A DNA stretch of 35,733 nucleotides, taken from the NCBI GenBank assembly GCA_964545245.1, contig CAZJFC010000014.1, forward strand, positions 1-35,733, given 5' to 3'. The translations under genes were made by a program, and so were the position numbers. The stretch comes from CAZJFC01 sp964545245. GTDB taxonomy: Bacteria; Pseudomonadota; Alphaproteobacteria; Rickettsiales; 21-14-0-20-44-7. Below, piece after piece: positions 24,787-31,490 of the stretch (its first letter is position 1; each line of letters opens with the position of its first letter). The notes under the pieces were generated by a model that saw nothing but the letters and a program-made list of their open reading frames with translations, ran no database searches and had not been told where the DNA came from.

Positions 24787-25358
24787 TTGGATTTCGCATT
24801 CAGCGTGAAGTTTATCACCACCTCATCCTTCACCGCGTCGGTTGCTTTCCACTCACCCTGCCCCACGCCGAAATCACTACGCCTGATTACAGCGCTGCCC
24901 GTGGCTTTTGCCGCTTTTTCGGAAAATTCATCCAGCGTGAACTGCAAAGCGACCGGGTTGCTGATGCCGCGGATAGTAAGGAAACCATCCGCCACAAAAG
25001 ACTTATCCCCGGTTTTTTTGAATGATGAAGAAACAAATTTCGCAGTTGCGAATTTTGCGACATCAAACCATTCCGCGCCTTTTAAGTTCTCCGCGACTTC
25101 TTCATAATCCGTTTCAATGCCGCTCAGATTAATGGTTATGCCGGCTTTGCTGTTCGCTAAATCCTGCGGGGAGAATTTTACATCACCGGAAAAATCAGCA
25201 AAGTTGCCTTTCACCGGCGCGCCGTTCTGCACCGCCGTGAACTCAATCACTGAGTCCTTTCCATCCACGGTATAATCAGCAGCCAGAGCGGGCTTTGCTA
25301 CAAACGCGATTATGACGGCAATAATTATTCCGGCTTTTTTACTGGGCATTTTTGGCAT
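24783..25358 (-). CDS. YceI-family periplasmic protein (191 aa), second copy
   Basis: YceI-like lipocalin-fold protein that binds polyisoprenoids such as ubiquinone-related lipids in the periplasm. The signal peptide ends at AKPALAAD (residue 26). The typical pattern follows: YTVDGKDSVIEFTAVQNG, then GNFADFSGDVKFSP, AEWFDVAKFATAKFVSSSF, DGFLTIRGISNPVALQF and RSDFGVGQGEW. It overlaps the cytochrome b561 gene by 34 bases. It differs clearly from the other YceI copy at 25878 and resembles the branch usually found next to b561 proteins. It is the last gene of the three-gene operon. Confidence 0.93.
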   Translation of the reverse strand: MPKMPSKKAGIIIAVIIAFVAKPALAADYTVDGKDSVIEFTAVQNGAPVKGNFADFSGDVKFSPQDLANSKAGITINLSGIETDYEEVAENLKGAEWFDVAKFATAKFVSSSFKKTGDKSFVADGFLTIRGISNPVALQFTLDEFSEKAAKATGSAVIRRSDFGVGQGEWKATDAVKDEVVINFTLNAKSK

Positions 25359-25894
25359 GACGGCAACATCCTTTTCAATACGTTATCCTTGAAATAATAA
25401 TGGTGGAACAGCGCGGCAAAGATATGCGCAAGCAAGAATGCGATCAGCACATTCGAGCCGATACCGTGAACCGCGTTCAGGGTTTTGCGGAGTTCCCTGT
25501 CCGGCTCGATCACCAGCGGCATGGTGAACCAGCCATAAACCGAAACCGGGAATCCGGCGGCGGATGACATCATCCACCCGCTGAGCGGCATCATGAACAT
25601 CAGCAGGTAGATAGTGTAATGGCTCGCATGCGCACCAAACCTGATGAACCACGGATAATCGCTGCCCAGCCCCGGCTGCGGGTTTACCTGCCGCCACGTG
25701 AAGCGCAGGAAGACAAGGAACAGAATGATTATCCCGGTGGATTTGTGGAACCCGTAAACCTTTAATTTCCGCGCCCCTTCAAGCCCTTCCATGACATTGC
25801 CGAGGATGAGCATGCCGATAATCAGCAGCGCAAGCAGCCAGTGGAAACCTTTAGCGACGCTGCCGAAAGAGCCTTCACTATTCCGCAGCATCAT
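25325..25894 (-). CDS. Cytochrome b561 family protein (189 aa)
   Basis: Di-haem inner-membrane cytochrome of the CybB/YceJ type, which passes electrons from ubiquinol or superoxide. Four membrane segments are visible: KGFHWLLALLIIGMLILG, STGIIILFLVFLRF, YTIYLLMFMMPLSGWMM and SNVLIAFLLAHIFAALFHH. Each carries the expected haem histidine (FHW, FHKST, the HASHY region, VHGIG and AHIFAALFHH). It overlaps the upstream YceI gene by 17 bases and the downstream YceI gene by 34 bases. E. coli has the same yceJ-yceI pairing, which suggests joint action on quinone lipids; a third partner as here is also common. Confidence 0.94.
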   Translation of the reverse strand: MMLRNSEGSFGSVAKGFHWLLALLIIGMLILGNVMEGLEGARKLKVYGFHKSTGIIILFLVFLRFTWRQVNPQPGLGSDYPWFIRFGAHASHYTIYLLMFMMPLSGWMMSSAAGFPVSVYGWFTMPLVIEPDRELRKTLNAVHGIGSNVLIAFLLAHIFAALFHHYYFKDNVLKRMLPSCQKCPVKKPE

Positions 25895-26471
25895 CGCCTT
25901 CTTTCACCGCTTCCAGCTCTATGCTGATCTCCACTTCATCCCCCACATTCGGGATGCCGTAACTCATGCCGAATTCGGAGCGCTTAACGGTGGTAGTGGC
26001 GGAAAACCCTGCGGTTTCCTTCTGGGTATAAGGATGCTTGCCGATTTTGTTGACGATAACATCCAGCACAACCGGCTTGGTCACGCCGAGGAGGTTAAGG
26101 TCGCCGGTGACTTTGAGGGTGTTGTCGCTGGTTTTTTCCACCTTGGTACTGGTGAATTTTGCCGTCGCGAATTTTTCAGAATTGAAGAAATCCGGGTTGA
26201 GCAGGTGGGCGGTGAATTTCTCGGTCGGCGTCCACAGGCTTTTTATGTCGATCGTCGCTTCCGCAGAGCTTTTTTCCGGCGTGGATTTATCAATATTCAC
26301 AAAACCTTCAACCTTCGCGAACTGGCCGTTCGGCGCGGAATACCCGAAATGGTCGGTTTTCCATATAACATTGGTATGGGTTACGTCGAACACGTATTTA
26401 TCGGCAGCTTCTGCCGGGGTGAATGCGCCCGCTGAAAGCGCGATTGCAGTTATGGCCAAAAGTTTTTTCAT
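25878..26471 (-). CDS. YceI-family periplasmic protein (197 aa), first copy
   Basis: ATG 26471 is chosen over an upstream in-frame ATG at 26549, because AGGAG lies 8 bases before it and it begins a clean signal peptide (MKKLLAITAIALSAGAF... ending at PAEAAD). The mature protein shows the YceI pattern: YVFDVTHTNVIWKTDHFGYS, FAKVEGFVNIDKSTPEKSSA, LNPDFFNSEKFATAKFTST, GDLNLLGVTKPVVLDVIVN and RSEFGMSYGIPNVGDEVEI. This matches E. coli YceI closely in order. First gene of the YceI-b561-YceI operon, about 110 bases after the phosphatase gene. Confidence 0.94.
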   Translation of the reverse strand: MKKLLAITAIALSAGAFTPAEAADKYVFDVTHTNVIWKTDHFGYSAPNGQFAKVEGFVNIDKSTPEKSSAEATIDIKSLWTPTEKFTAHLLNPDFFNSEKFATAKFTSTKVEKTSDNTLKVTGDLNLLGVTKPVVLDVIVNKIGKHPYTQKETAGFSATTTVKRSEFGMSYGIPNVGDEVEISIELEAVKEGDDAAE

Positions 26472-26581
26472 GGTTATTTCTCCTGATTTTTGAATTTTTC
26501 CGCTTAAAGGATATGGGAACCGGAAATAAAATGTAAATAAGGAGAACATAAAAAACGGCAGTTTTCTTTCCGGGCGTGCAA

Positions 26582-27046
26582 TTATGCACCAGAGATTTTG
26601 CCCAGAATATTTTTGCTGGCCTGCTCGATGAGATCCAGCACTTCCTCGAAACCGTCATTTTTGCCGTAATAAGGGTCGGGAACATCCTTCGCGCCCAGCC
26701 CCGCATATTCAAGGTATAACGCAACTTCCGCACTGGCATTATCCGGGCGTTCATATTGCAGGATTTCCAGATGCCCCCTGTCCATGCACAGGATAAGGTC
26801 GAACTCGTAAAAATCCTCATAACGGTATTTCCGCGCTCTCAAGCCGCTAAGGTCATAGCCGCGTTTTTTTGCCGCCTGCATACTGCGCAAATCGGGTTTT
26901 GAGCCAACATGATAGGCATGTGTCCCGGCGGAATCTATCACCAGTTCATGCCCCCCATGTTCCGCCAGCGCGCGCATAACGCCATCAGCGGTCGGCGAGC
27001 GGCAGATATTCCCGGTGCATACGAACAAGATGCTGCGCTTGCTCAT
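26582..27046 (-). CDS. Low-molecular-weight protein-tyrosine phosphatase (154 aa)
   Basis: The active-site loop CTGNICRSP (C-x5-R-S) is at residues 10-18 and the general acid Asp lies in VPDPYYGKNDGFEEVLDLI, both hallmarks of the LMW phosphatase family. The length of 154 residues is typical. It dephosphorylates phosphotyrosine or small aryl phosphates in the cytoplasm; many family members act in exopolysaccharide control with a BY-kinase, but no such kinase is nearby. The ATG overlaps the stop of the unknown 505-residue gene by 4 bases (ATGA), so the two are translated together. Confidence 0.95.
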   Translation of the reverse strand: MSKRSILFVCTGNICRSPTADGVMRALAEHGGHELVIDSAGTHAYHVGSKPDLRSMQAAKKRGYDLSGLRARKYRYEDFYEFDLILCMDRGHLEILQYERPDNASAEVALYLEYAGLGAKDVPDPYYGKNDGFEEVLDLIEQASKNILGKISGA

Positions 27047-28560
27047 GATAAACCGGCTCCATCAAAATCTTTAGCGGGCTGTTCCCTTCTCATAATCGCA
27101 TCAATTATCCGTTTTGTGGAGATATTATTCGCCCGTTTGGACATGGCAAGGTCATTCAGGTTTTCTTTCAATATCCTCAATGTGCCTGCTGCATGCCGGT
27201 TATCCTTGCTGTCAGTATCTTCCAATCTGCCGATATATTTTTCCAGTTGCGCGGCGGATGATTTATAGTCCCATAATGCGTCAGTGCCATATTTTTCATC
27301 ACTGGATGAAGTACCGGCATAAATAACCGCATGGTTGATGAGATTGCCCACCAGTTCCTCCACACGCTCGTCCGGTACGCGCAGGAATTTTATAAAACGC
27401 TTTATTTCCGCGATCTCAATAAAACACTCGCCGATTTTATAAGTGCGGTTATGGAACAATTGCTGGCTTATGGCTTCTTTCCGCTTTGCCATCAATTCAT
27501 CCATTGAAAGCGGAGTTTTTGTTTCCGTTCCCTTAAATACCATGCTGACGGTCTTGCCAAGGTCGCCGAAAACTTCCTTATACATTTTTTCGTAAGCCCT
27601 GGCTTCTTCGTTTTTCATCCCCGGAAAGCTTTTTTCATGGGCCTTTCCGGCATTATACGACGAACTCATGATAGCGCCGTAGATATATTCCATCTCTTTT
27701 CTGCACTGGTTCAATTCATCCCTGAACATGCCCATATCGCCCTTGGTGATGCGCTGGTTGTCATAAATCGCGGCATGCACGGCAATGACCGACATCCTTA
27801 AGGCAAGTTCAAGCAACTGGTTCGGGTCGGAAAATATTTCAGGGATATCACCCTCACTGATAGGCCGGAACGCCCTTGCTACAACGTCATGCGGCCTGTT
27901 TTCCTTTTCATATAGCGGCGCGGAGCGCAGCAGGATAATTTTAGCCATTTCCCGCGTTATGGTGAGATAGCCATAAAAAGGCTCATCCTTCAGACCGCAG
28001 TTATAACCATGGATCCCCTCGATCCGCGGCCTTAGAAGCTTATCCAGAACTTTATTGGTCTCGGCGCTTTCCACCGGCTCGATTTTTTTAAAATTCTTCG
28101 GGAAGAACAAACGGTACTGGTGCTCGAACCTGTCCAGCGTTATGCCCAGATAATAGAACAAATCAGAGGTGAACGGCCACTCCCCCTTCAGCGCCGGATA
28201 GCGCGGAAGCAGGAAAGTCCTCTCCACCGTTTCGTCAATAATTGCGCCTTCCTCGTTCACGTTGCGCCTGTAACTGACGGTTATCGAACGCATTATATTC
28301 ATCACCTTCCCCGAATCCATTTCGGTGATGATGAAAATGCTCTCAGTGTGATAAGCCGGCTCAATATCACCCAGATCAAACCTGGCGGCCTTCAGTTCCT
28401 CCGGGCGGCCATAAGCATAGCCAAGCTCGGTGTTGTGGTCCAGTAACCCATCATCAACCAGCTTCTGCCGCCACGCATAAAACGCATCGGCAAATTCCCG
28501 CGAAGGGATTTCCTTGCCGATAAAGCTGCGTATGTAGAATTCTGGTACGTACCGTTCCAT
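27043..28560 (-). CDS. Hypothetical protein (505 aa), upstream of the phosphatase
   Basis: Not recognised. No signal peptide and no membrane segment. The N-terminal half looks mixed alpha/beta (MERYVPEFYIRSFIGKEIP, YHTESIFIITEMDSGKVMNI, RTFLLPRYPAL). The C-terminal half (about residues 235-505) is almost all helical and charged (LLELALRMSVIAVHAAIYD, FRDELNQCRKEMEYIYG, LVGNLINHAVIYAG). It follows the tmRNA gene on the same strand after 40 bases and overlaps the phosphatase gene by 4 bases. A perfect 16-bp palindrome sits 2 bases before its ATG. The coupling hints that the protein and the phosphatase act together; this is inference only. Confidence 0.85.
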   Translation of the reverse strand: MERYVPEFYIRSFIGKEIPSREFADAFYAWRQKLVDDGLLDHNTELGYAYGRPEELKAARFDLGDIEPAYHTESIFIITEMDSGKVMNIMRSITVSYRRNVNEEGAIIDETVERTFLLPRYPALKGEWPFTSDLFYYLGITLDRFEHQYRLFFPKNFKKIEPVESAETNKVLDKLLRPRIEGIHGYNCGLKDEPFYGYLTITREMAKIILLRSAPLYEKENRPHDVVARAFRPISEGDIPEIFSDPNQLLELALRMSVIAVHAAIYDNQRITKGDMGMFRDELNQCRKEMEYIYGAIMSSSYNAGKAHEKSFPGMKNEEARAYEKMYKEVFGDLGKTVSMVFKGTETKTPLSMDELMAKRKEAISQQLFHNRTYKIGECFIEIAEIKRFIKFLRVPDERVEELVGNLINHAVIYAGTSSSDEKYGTDALWDYKSSAAQLEKYIGRLEDTDSKDNRHAAGTLRILKENLNDLAMSKRANNISTKRIIDAIMRREQPAKDFDGAGLS

Positions 28561-28562
28561 AA

Positions 28563-28578
28563 ACCATTTATAAATGGT
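28563..28578. promoter_or_regulatory. Perfect 16-bp palindrome before the 505-aa gene
   Basis: ACCATTTATAAATGGT is its own reverse complement. It ends 2 bases before the ATG of the 505-residue gene, just where a ribosome binding site would be, so a protein or an RNA hairpin there could block translation or transcription. It may instead be the end of the tmRNA transcript. No further copy was noticed in the window. Confidence 0.5.
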
Positions 28579-28692
28579 CTTTAACTATTCTTCAACTTAT
28601 AAGTAAGGTTTTATGCCCGGAAGCGGGCGGTGATTCTGTTACCCGGCTCACCGCCCAAGGCCGTGCTGTAACAAAGCTACATCAGCTACCCT

Positions 28693-28758
28693 TAGGCAGC
28701 TACTGCAGCGTCAACATCGAAGTTGTCGTTAACAGCAACGATAGTGTTATCGTTTGCA
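28693..28758 (-). other. tmRNA tag-peptide reading frame (21 aa)
   Basis: The resume codon GCA (28758-28756) opens a tag reading ANDNTIVAV, then NDNF, then DVDAAVAA and TAA (28695-28693). The ANDN start and AVAA end are typical of alphaproteobacterial tags and of ClpXP/ClpAP degrons. It is longer than the usual 10-15 residues, and ANDN is echoed by VNDN nine residues later. Confidence 0.93.
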
Positions 28759-28846
28759 TTTATGATTTTGACCTTTTTTGGCGGGGAGTATCTGCCCCGG
28801 ACGAAAACAGTTCCTTTATTACGCTTGTCGATGCTATGTCAGCCCC

Positions 28847-28868
28847 ACCAAGCCACCCATGGGTGGCT
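28847..28868 (-). other. Spacer removed during tmRNA maturation
   Basis: These 22 bases between the encoded CCA and the 5' GGGG of the coding piece are cut out to give a two-piece tmRNA. They include the arms AGCCACCCA and TGGGTGGCT; together with flanking bases the palindrome is perfect over 30 bases (28845-28874), so it folds back on the acceptor end. Confidence 0.85.
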
Positions 28869-28952
28869 TGGTGGAGCTGCCGGGTACTGCCCCCGGGTCC
28901 AATACGTCTATTCCAAACCGCGTTTATCGCCATAGTCCTTGCGGACATCCAT

Positions 28953-28981
28953 AATATAGCACAAATGCAGCAGTTTTTAAA
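28953..28981 (-). promoter_or_regulatory. Predicted ssrA promoter
   Basis: Minus strand: TTTAAA (28981-28976), 17 bases, TATATT (28958-28953), with TGTGC before it as a partial extended -10. Start of transcription would fall near 28946, at the head of the acceptor piece. Moderate matches only. Confidence 0.4.
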
Positions 28982-28984
28982 GAA

Positions 28985-29140
28985 CTAAATAATGTTTTTT
29001 TCAGTTTCCTTAGCCTCAAATACGGCCTTAAAACACTCATATTGTGCAGCACTATATTCAACATTCTGCCTGATTTCCTCTGGCGACAATACCCAGCGTT
29101 GCGGTACTTGGGAAGGCTCTGGTTTTTTTACAAATCTCAT
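28985..29140 (-). CDS. Small hypothetical protein (51 aa), coupled by ATGA overlap
   Basis: This gene is short and easily missed. Its ATG (29140-29138) overlaps the TGA stop of the upstream gene in ATGA, the classic sign of translational coupling. The product begins MRFVKKPEPSQVPQRWVLSP and continues EEIRQNVEYSAAQYECFKAV up to FEAKETEKNII; it is soluble and helical with Trp at 16. The codon pattern and the overlap support a real gene. It ends just upstream of the ssrA promoter. Confidence 0.6.
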   Translation of the reverse strand: MRFVKKPEPSQVPQRWVLSPEEIRQNVEYSAAQYECFKAVFEAKETEKNII

Positions 29141-29943
29141 AGCTCGAACGCTCCCGTCATGATAACGCGCCTGCTGTCCACGAGATTGCGGAACCTTCGG
29201 CTATCTTCATCCACCACCACATCCCTTTCCCTCAAAACACTCTCCGTTATTCGTTCCAGTGCGGGCACACTACTTGGCGCAGCGTTATATAATTGGCATA
29301 AACTGCTTCCTTCCATCTCCCTGGCGCTACCACCTATTACCCGTAGCGCACCCTCATATGCTTTCCGATGCGCATCATGATTGCTATCGGCAAAAAAGCA
29401 GGCCAGCGTGAACATTTCAGCATTGGCCAGGTTATTGCCCTCAAAATTATCAAAGCTCAAGCTCAACCCTAATTTTCCTATTATTTTTTCCGTTCTTTTC
29501 CGGGATATACTTCCCATATGCGAAGTAACCGAAAGCAGGAATTCAAATGTTTCGTTCCGAAGCGAGATTTCCGTCATGCATCTTCTTGACGCATAAGCCA
29601 TAACAGGCCGGGTTACTATACCGTTATTTGCCCTGATATAGTCCATGAGGCCAACCATTGTTGATTGTCCTGTAATAAAATTATCAACCGGAATATATAA
29701 CGCACGCTGTTTTACAGTGCCTGAGAACACTGGCTGCTTGATTATACGCTGGATGAGCACCGCGGAAGCATCTTGAGTTTTAGGATCTGCGAATACTATT
29801 TTTGAACGTCCGTTATTAACCAGGTTTAAAATCTGATTCGGGTTGCCTGAAGCCATTTCAGCCACAATGGGCTTATCGTAATATGGACTAAGCGCAACCG
29901 TCACTGCCGCCGCCAGCGCGGGAGCAATCTTCTGGGCCTCCAT
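29137..29943 (-). CDS. Hypothetical protein, C-terminal part (gene interrupted by an assembly gap)
   Basis: Not recognised. The frame is open up to the N-run at 29961, reading NSPLTMEAQKIAPALAAAVT, so ATG 29943 is probably not the real start. Residues from there are mixed alpha/beta: KPIVAEMASGNPNQILNLVN, GRSKIVFADPKTQDASAVLI, then a helical C-terminal half. No signal peptide, membrane segment or catalytic motif was identified. It most likely continues the frame at 29971-30325 on the other side of the gap, giving a protein of about 390 residues or more. It overlaps the following 51-residue gene by 4 bases. Confidence 0.8.
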   Translation of the reverse strand: MEAQKIAPALAAAVTVALSPYYDKPIVAEMASGNPNQILNLVNNGRSKIVFADPKTQDASAVLIQRIIKQPVFSGTVKQRALYIPVDNFITGQSTMVGLMDYIRANNGIVTRPVMAYASRRCMTEISLRNETFEFLLSVTSHMGSISRKRTEKIIGKLGLSLSFDNFEGNNLANAEMFTLACFFADSNHDAHRKAYEGALRVIGGSAREMEGSSLCQLYNAAPSSVPALERITESVLRERDVVVDEDSRRFRNLVDSRRVIMTGAFEL

Positions 29944-29960
29944 GGTCAGCGGCGAATTCC

Positions 29961-29970
29961 NNNNNNNNNN
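29961..29970. other. Assembly gap (10 Ns)
   Basis: Ten Ns stand for a gap of unknown size inside a gene. The reading frames on both sides join only if the true gap is a multiple of three, so it is not exactly 10. Confidence 0.98.
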
Positions 29971-30325
29971 CTGTGCATCTGGATTCGGCGGGATATGGAA
30001 CCACCACTCTTATCTCATCAAACGATGATGGGTCATATTTGTTGATATCAGCGACAAGTTTTGAGATAATGGCATTACTAATAACTTCCCCGGCAACAAT
30101 CTGAGCCGCCAATATACTATCACCTTCCGGCGTTTCTGTCGTTGCCAGCCCATGTTTCTTACAATACTCATTAAGAACCCGGCGCTGATCCGCATAACCG
30201 TTTCCATTATCAGCAAAGCGGGCAAGTTCATACAACGCCCTTTCTTCATCGGTAATTTCAATGATAGCTTTGTGGCACAAAGCAGCACCATAGTGGCGAT
30301 ATTGTCGAATGTTAAAAACGGCCAT
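29971..30325 (-). CDS. Hypothetical protein, N-terminal part (before the assembly gap)
   Basis: Starts with MAVFNIRQYRHYGAALCHKA, followed by IIEITDEERALYELARFADN, a helical segment and AAQIVAGEVISNAIISKLVA before the gap. Not recognised. Read on beyond the gap in the shown frame it becomes nonsense (EFAADHGGPEDCSRAGG), while the 29943 frame is coding-like. Thus these are two ends of one gene. It diverges from thyX with 77 bases between the starts. Confidence 0.75.
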
Positions 30326-30366
30326 ATATTAACCAATATTAATAGCCAGGCAATATACATTAATGA

Positions 30367-30394
30367 TTGACCCAAATGCAACTAATATTATAAC
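30367..30394 (+). promoter_or_regulatory. Strong predicted thyX promoter, giving a leaderless message
   Basis: TTGACC (30367-30372, 5 of 6), 16 bases, TATAAC (30389-30394, 5 of 6). Start of transcription 7 bases after the -10 box falls at about 30401, only two bases before the ATG at 30403. The absence of a Shine-Dalgarno sequence agrees with a leaderless transcript. Confidence 0.6.
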
Positions 30395-30402
30395 TATTAA
30401 CC

Positions 30403-31341
30403 ATGTCAGTCGCAAATCTCAAAAACCAGGAAATTTCCAATCTCCGTGAAGAAACTTATCAAACGCGCAGGGCAACGGTTCCGGCGCTTGAGGAGATTCT
30501 CTATCAACCCCTTCCCGTCCTTGACCACGGCTTTGTCCGTGTGGTCGATTATATGGGCGATGATTCGGCCATTGTTCAGGCCGCGCGCGTCTCATACGGC
30601 AAGGGCACCAAGCAGGTGAACCAGGACAGGGGGCTGATTTTTTACCTGATGCGCCACTGGCACTCCACGCCGTTCGAAATGTGCGAGATCAAGTTCCACA
30701 TCAAACTGCCCATCTTCATTGCCCGCCAGTGGATACGCCACCGCACTGCCAATGTGAACGAATACTCGGCGCGTTATTCGGTGATGAGCAAGGAATTTTA
30801 TATCCCTAAAAAAGAACAGCTTGCCGCGCAGAGCAAGGTGAACAATCAGGGACGCGGCGGCGAACTTTCCGAAGCCGAAGCCGCGCGCGTGCTTGAGCTT
30901 TTGAAGGCAGACGCCGAGCAATGCTACAGCCACTATGAGGAAATGCTCAATATGGACAACACCGGCAATGTGCTGGACGAGAGCAGATCCGGCCTTGCGC
31001 GGGAGCTTGCGCGCATGAACCTCAACCTCAATTACTACACCGAATGGTATTGGAAAATTGACCTGCATAACCTCATGCATTTCCTGCGCCTCCGCGCCGA
31101 TGCCCACGCGCAATACGAGATCCGCGCCTATGCCGATGTGATGATCGACGTGCTCAAGAAATGGTGCCCCATCGCAGGTGAAGCATTCGAGGAATACCGC
31201 AACGGCGCAACCGCGCTTTCCAGAACCGGCACTGAAGTCGTTAAACGCCTGATTAATGGCGAAAAAGTGACGCAGGAAACCTCCGGCCTCACCAAGCGCG
31301 AATGGGCGGAACTCACCGCCAGTTTCGGGCTACCGGTCTAA
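30403..31341 (+). CDS. thyX: FAD-dependent thymidylate synthase ThyX
   Basis: Makes dTMP from dUMP with methylene-tetrahydrofolate and reduced FAD. The ThyX signature is present as RHRTANVNEYSARYS, beginning at residue 112 (R-H-R-x-x-N-x-N-x-x-S-x-R). Further conserved parts are LMRHWHSTPFEMCEIKFHI (83-100) and, near the C-terminus, LNYYTEWYWKIDLHNLMHFLRLR. The length of 312 residues is as in Rickettsia-type and other alphaproteobacterial ThyX. No thyA or dfrA is in the window. It is a single gene with its own promoter and a palindromic element downstream. Confidence 0.97.
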   Translation: MSVANLKNQEISNLREETYQTRRATVPALEEILYQPLPVLDHGFVRVVDYMGDDSAIVQAARVSYGKGTKQVNQDRGLIFYLMRHWHSTPFEMCEIKFHIKLPIFIARQWIRHRTANVNEYSARYSVMSKEFYIPKKEQLAAQSKVNNQGRGGELSEAEAARVLELLKADAEQCYSHYEEMLNMDNTGNVLDESRSGLARELARMNLNLNYYTEWYWKIDLHNLMHFLRLRADAHAQYEIRAYADVMIDVLKKWCPIAGEAFEEYRNGATALSRTGTEVVKRLINGEKVTQETSGLTKREWAELTASFGLPV

Positions 31342-31365
31342 CCACATATTTCGGTATTCGATAAC

Positions 31366-31421
31366 TTGTCATTCCCGCGCAGGCGGGAATCTTAAGACCC
31401 CCGCCTGCGCGGGGGTGACAA
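31366..31421. repeat. 56-bp cruciform repeat with TTGTCA/TGACAA ends
   Basis: The arms TTGTCATTCCCGCGCAGGCG (from 31366) and CGCCTGCGCGGGGGTGACAA (to 31421) are inverted copies with few mismatches. Each arm also folds on its own (CCCGC/GCGGG and CCCCCGC/GCGGGGG). It lies between thyX and the Coq4-like gene, both on the plus strand. Elements with ATTCCCGCGCAGGCGGGAAT are widespread intergenic repeats in other proteobacteria, possibly non-autonomous mobile elements or transcript-end signals. Confidence 0.8.
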
Positions 31422-31490
31422 ACAAGCCGGGACACCACCCATATTAGCCGGCACATGGTTTTTTAACCATTTTCCTGCTATAATCGGGGC

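Larger units (their letters stand above)
28600..28946 (-). ncRNA. ssrA: tmRNA, circularly permuted two-piece form
   Basis: On the minus strand the acceptor piece comes first: from about 28946 to the encoded CCA at 28871-28869, with GGACCCGGGGGCAGTACCC as its T-arm. A 22-base spacer (28868-28847) follows, then the coding piece from 28846, starting GGGGCTGACATAGCATCGAC. GGGGCTG pairs with CAGCTCC and gives the G3-U70 alanine identity pair. The tag frame is at 28758-28693, followed by stem-loops up to about 28600 (GGGCGGTGA/TCACCGCCC and GCCCG/CGGGC). This order is the alphaproteobacterial permuted type; both mature ends of the pieces are approximate. tmRNA with SmpB frees stalled ribosomes. A 62-codon ORF across it is spurious. 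Confidence 0.95.

Noticed and set aside
28760..28948. 62-codon ORF on the minus strand
   Set aside because: Lies across the acceptor piece, spacer and coding piece of the tmRNA gene, which explains the sequence fully.
29944..29960. GAATTC next to the gap as a sign of cloning-vector sequence
   Set aside because: The bases beside it continue an open coding frame and no vector-like sequence is visible.
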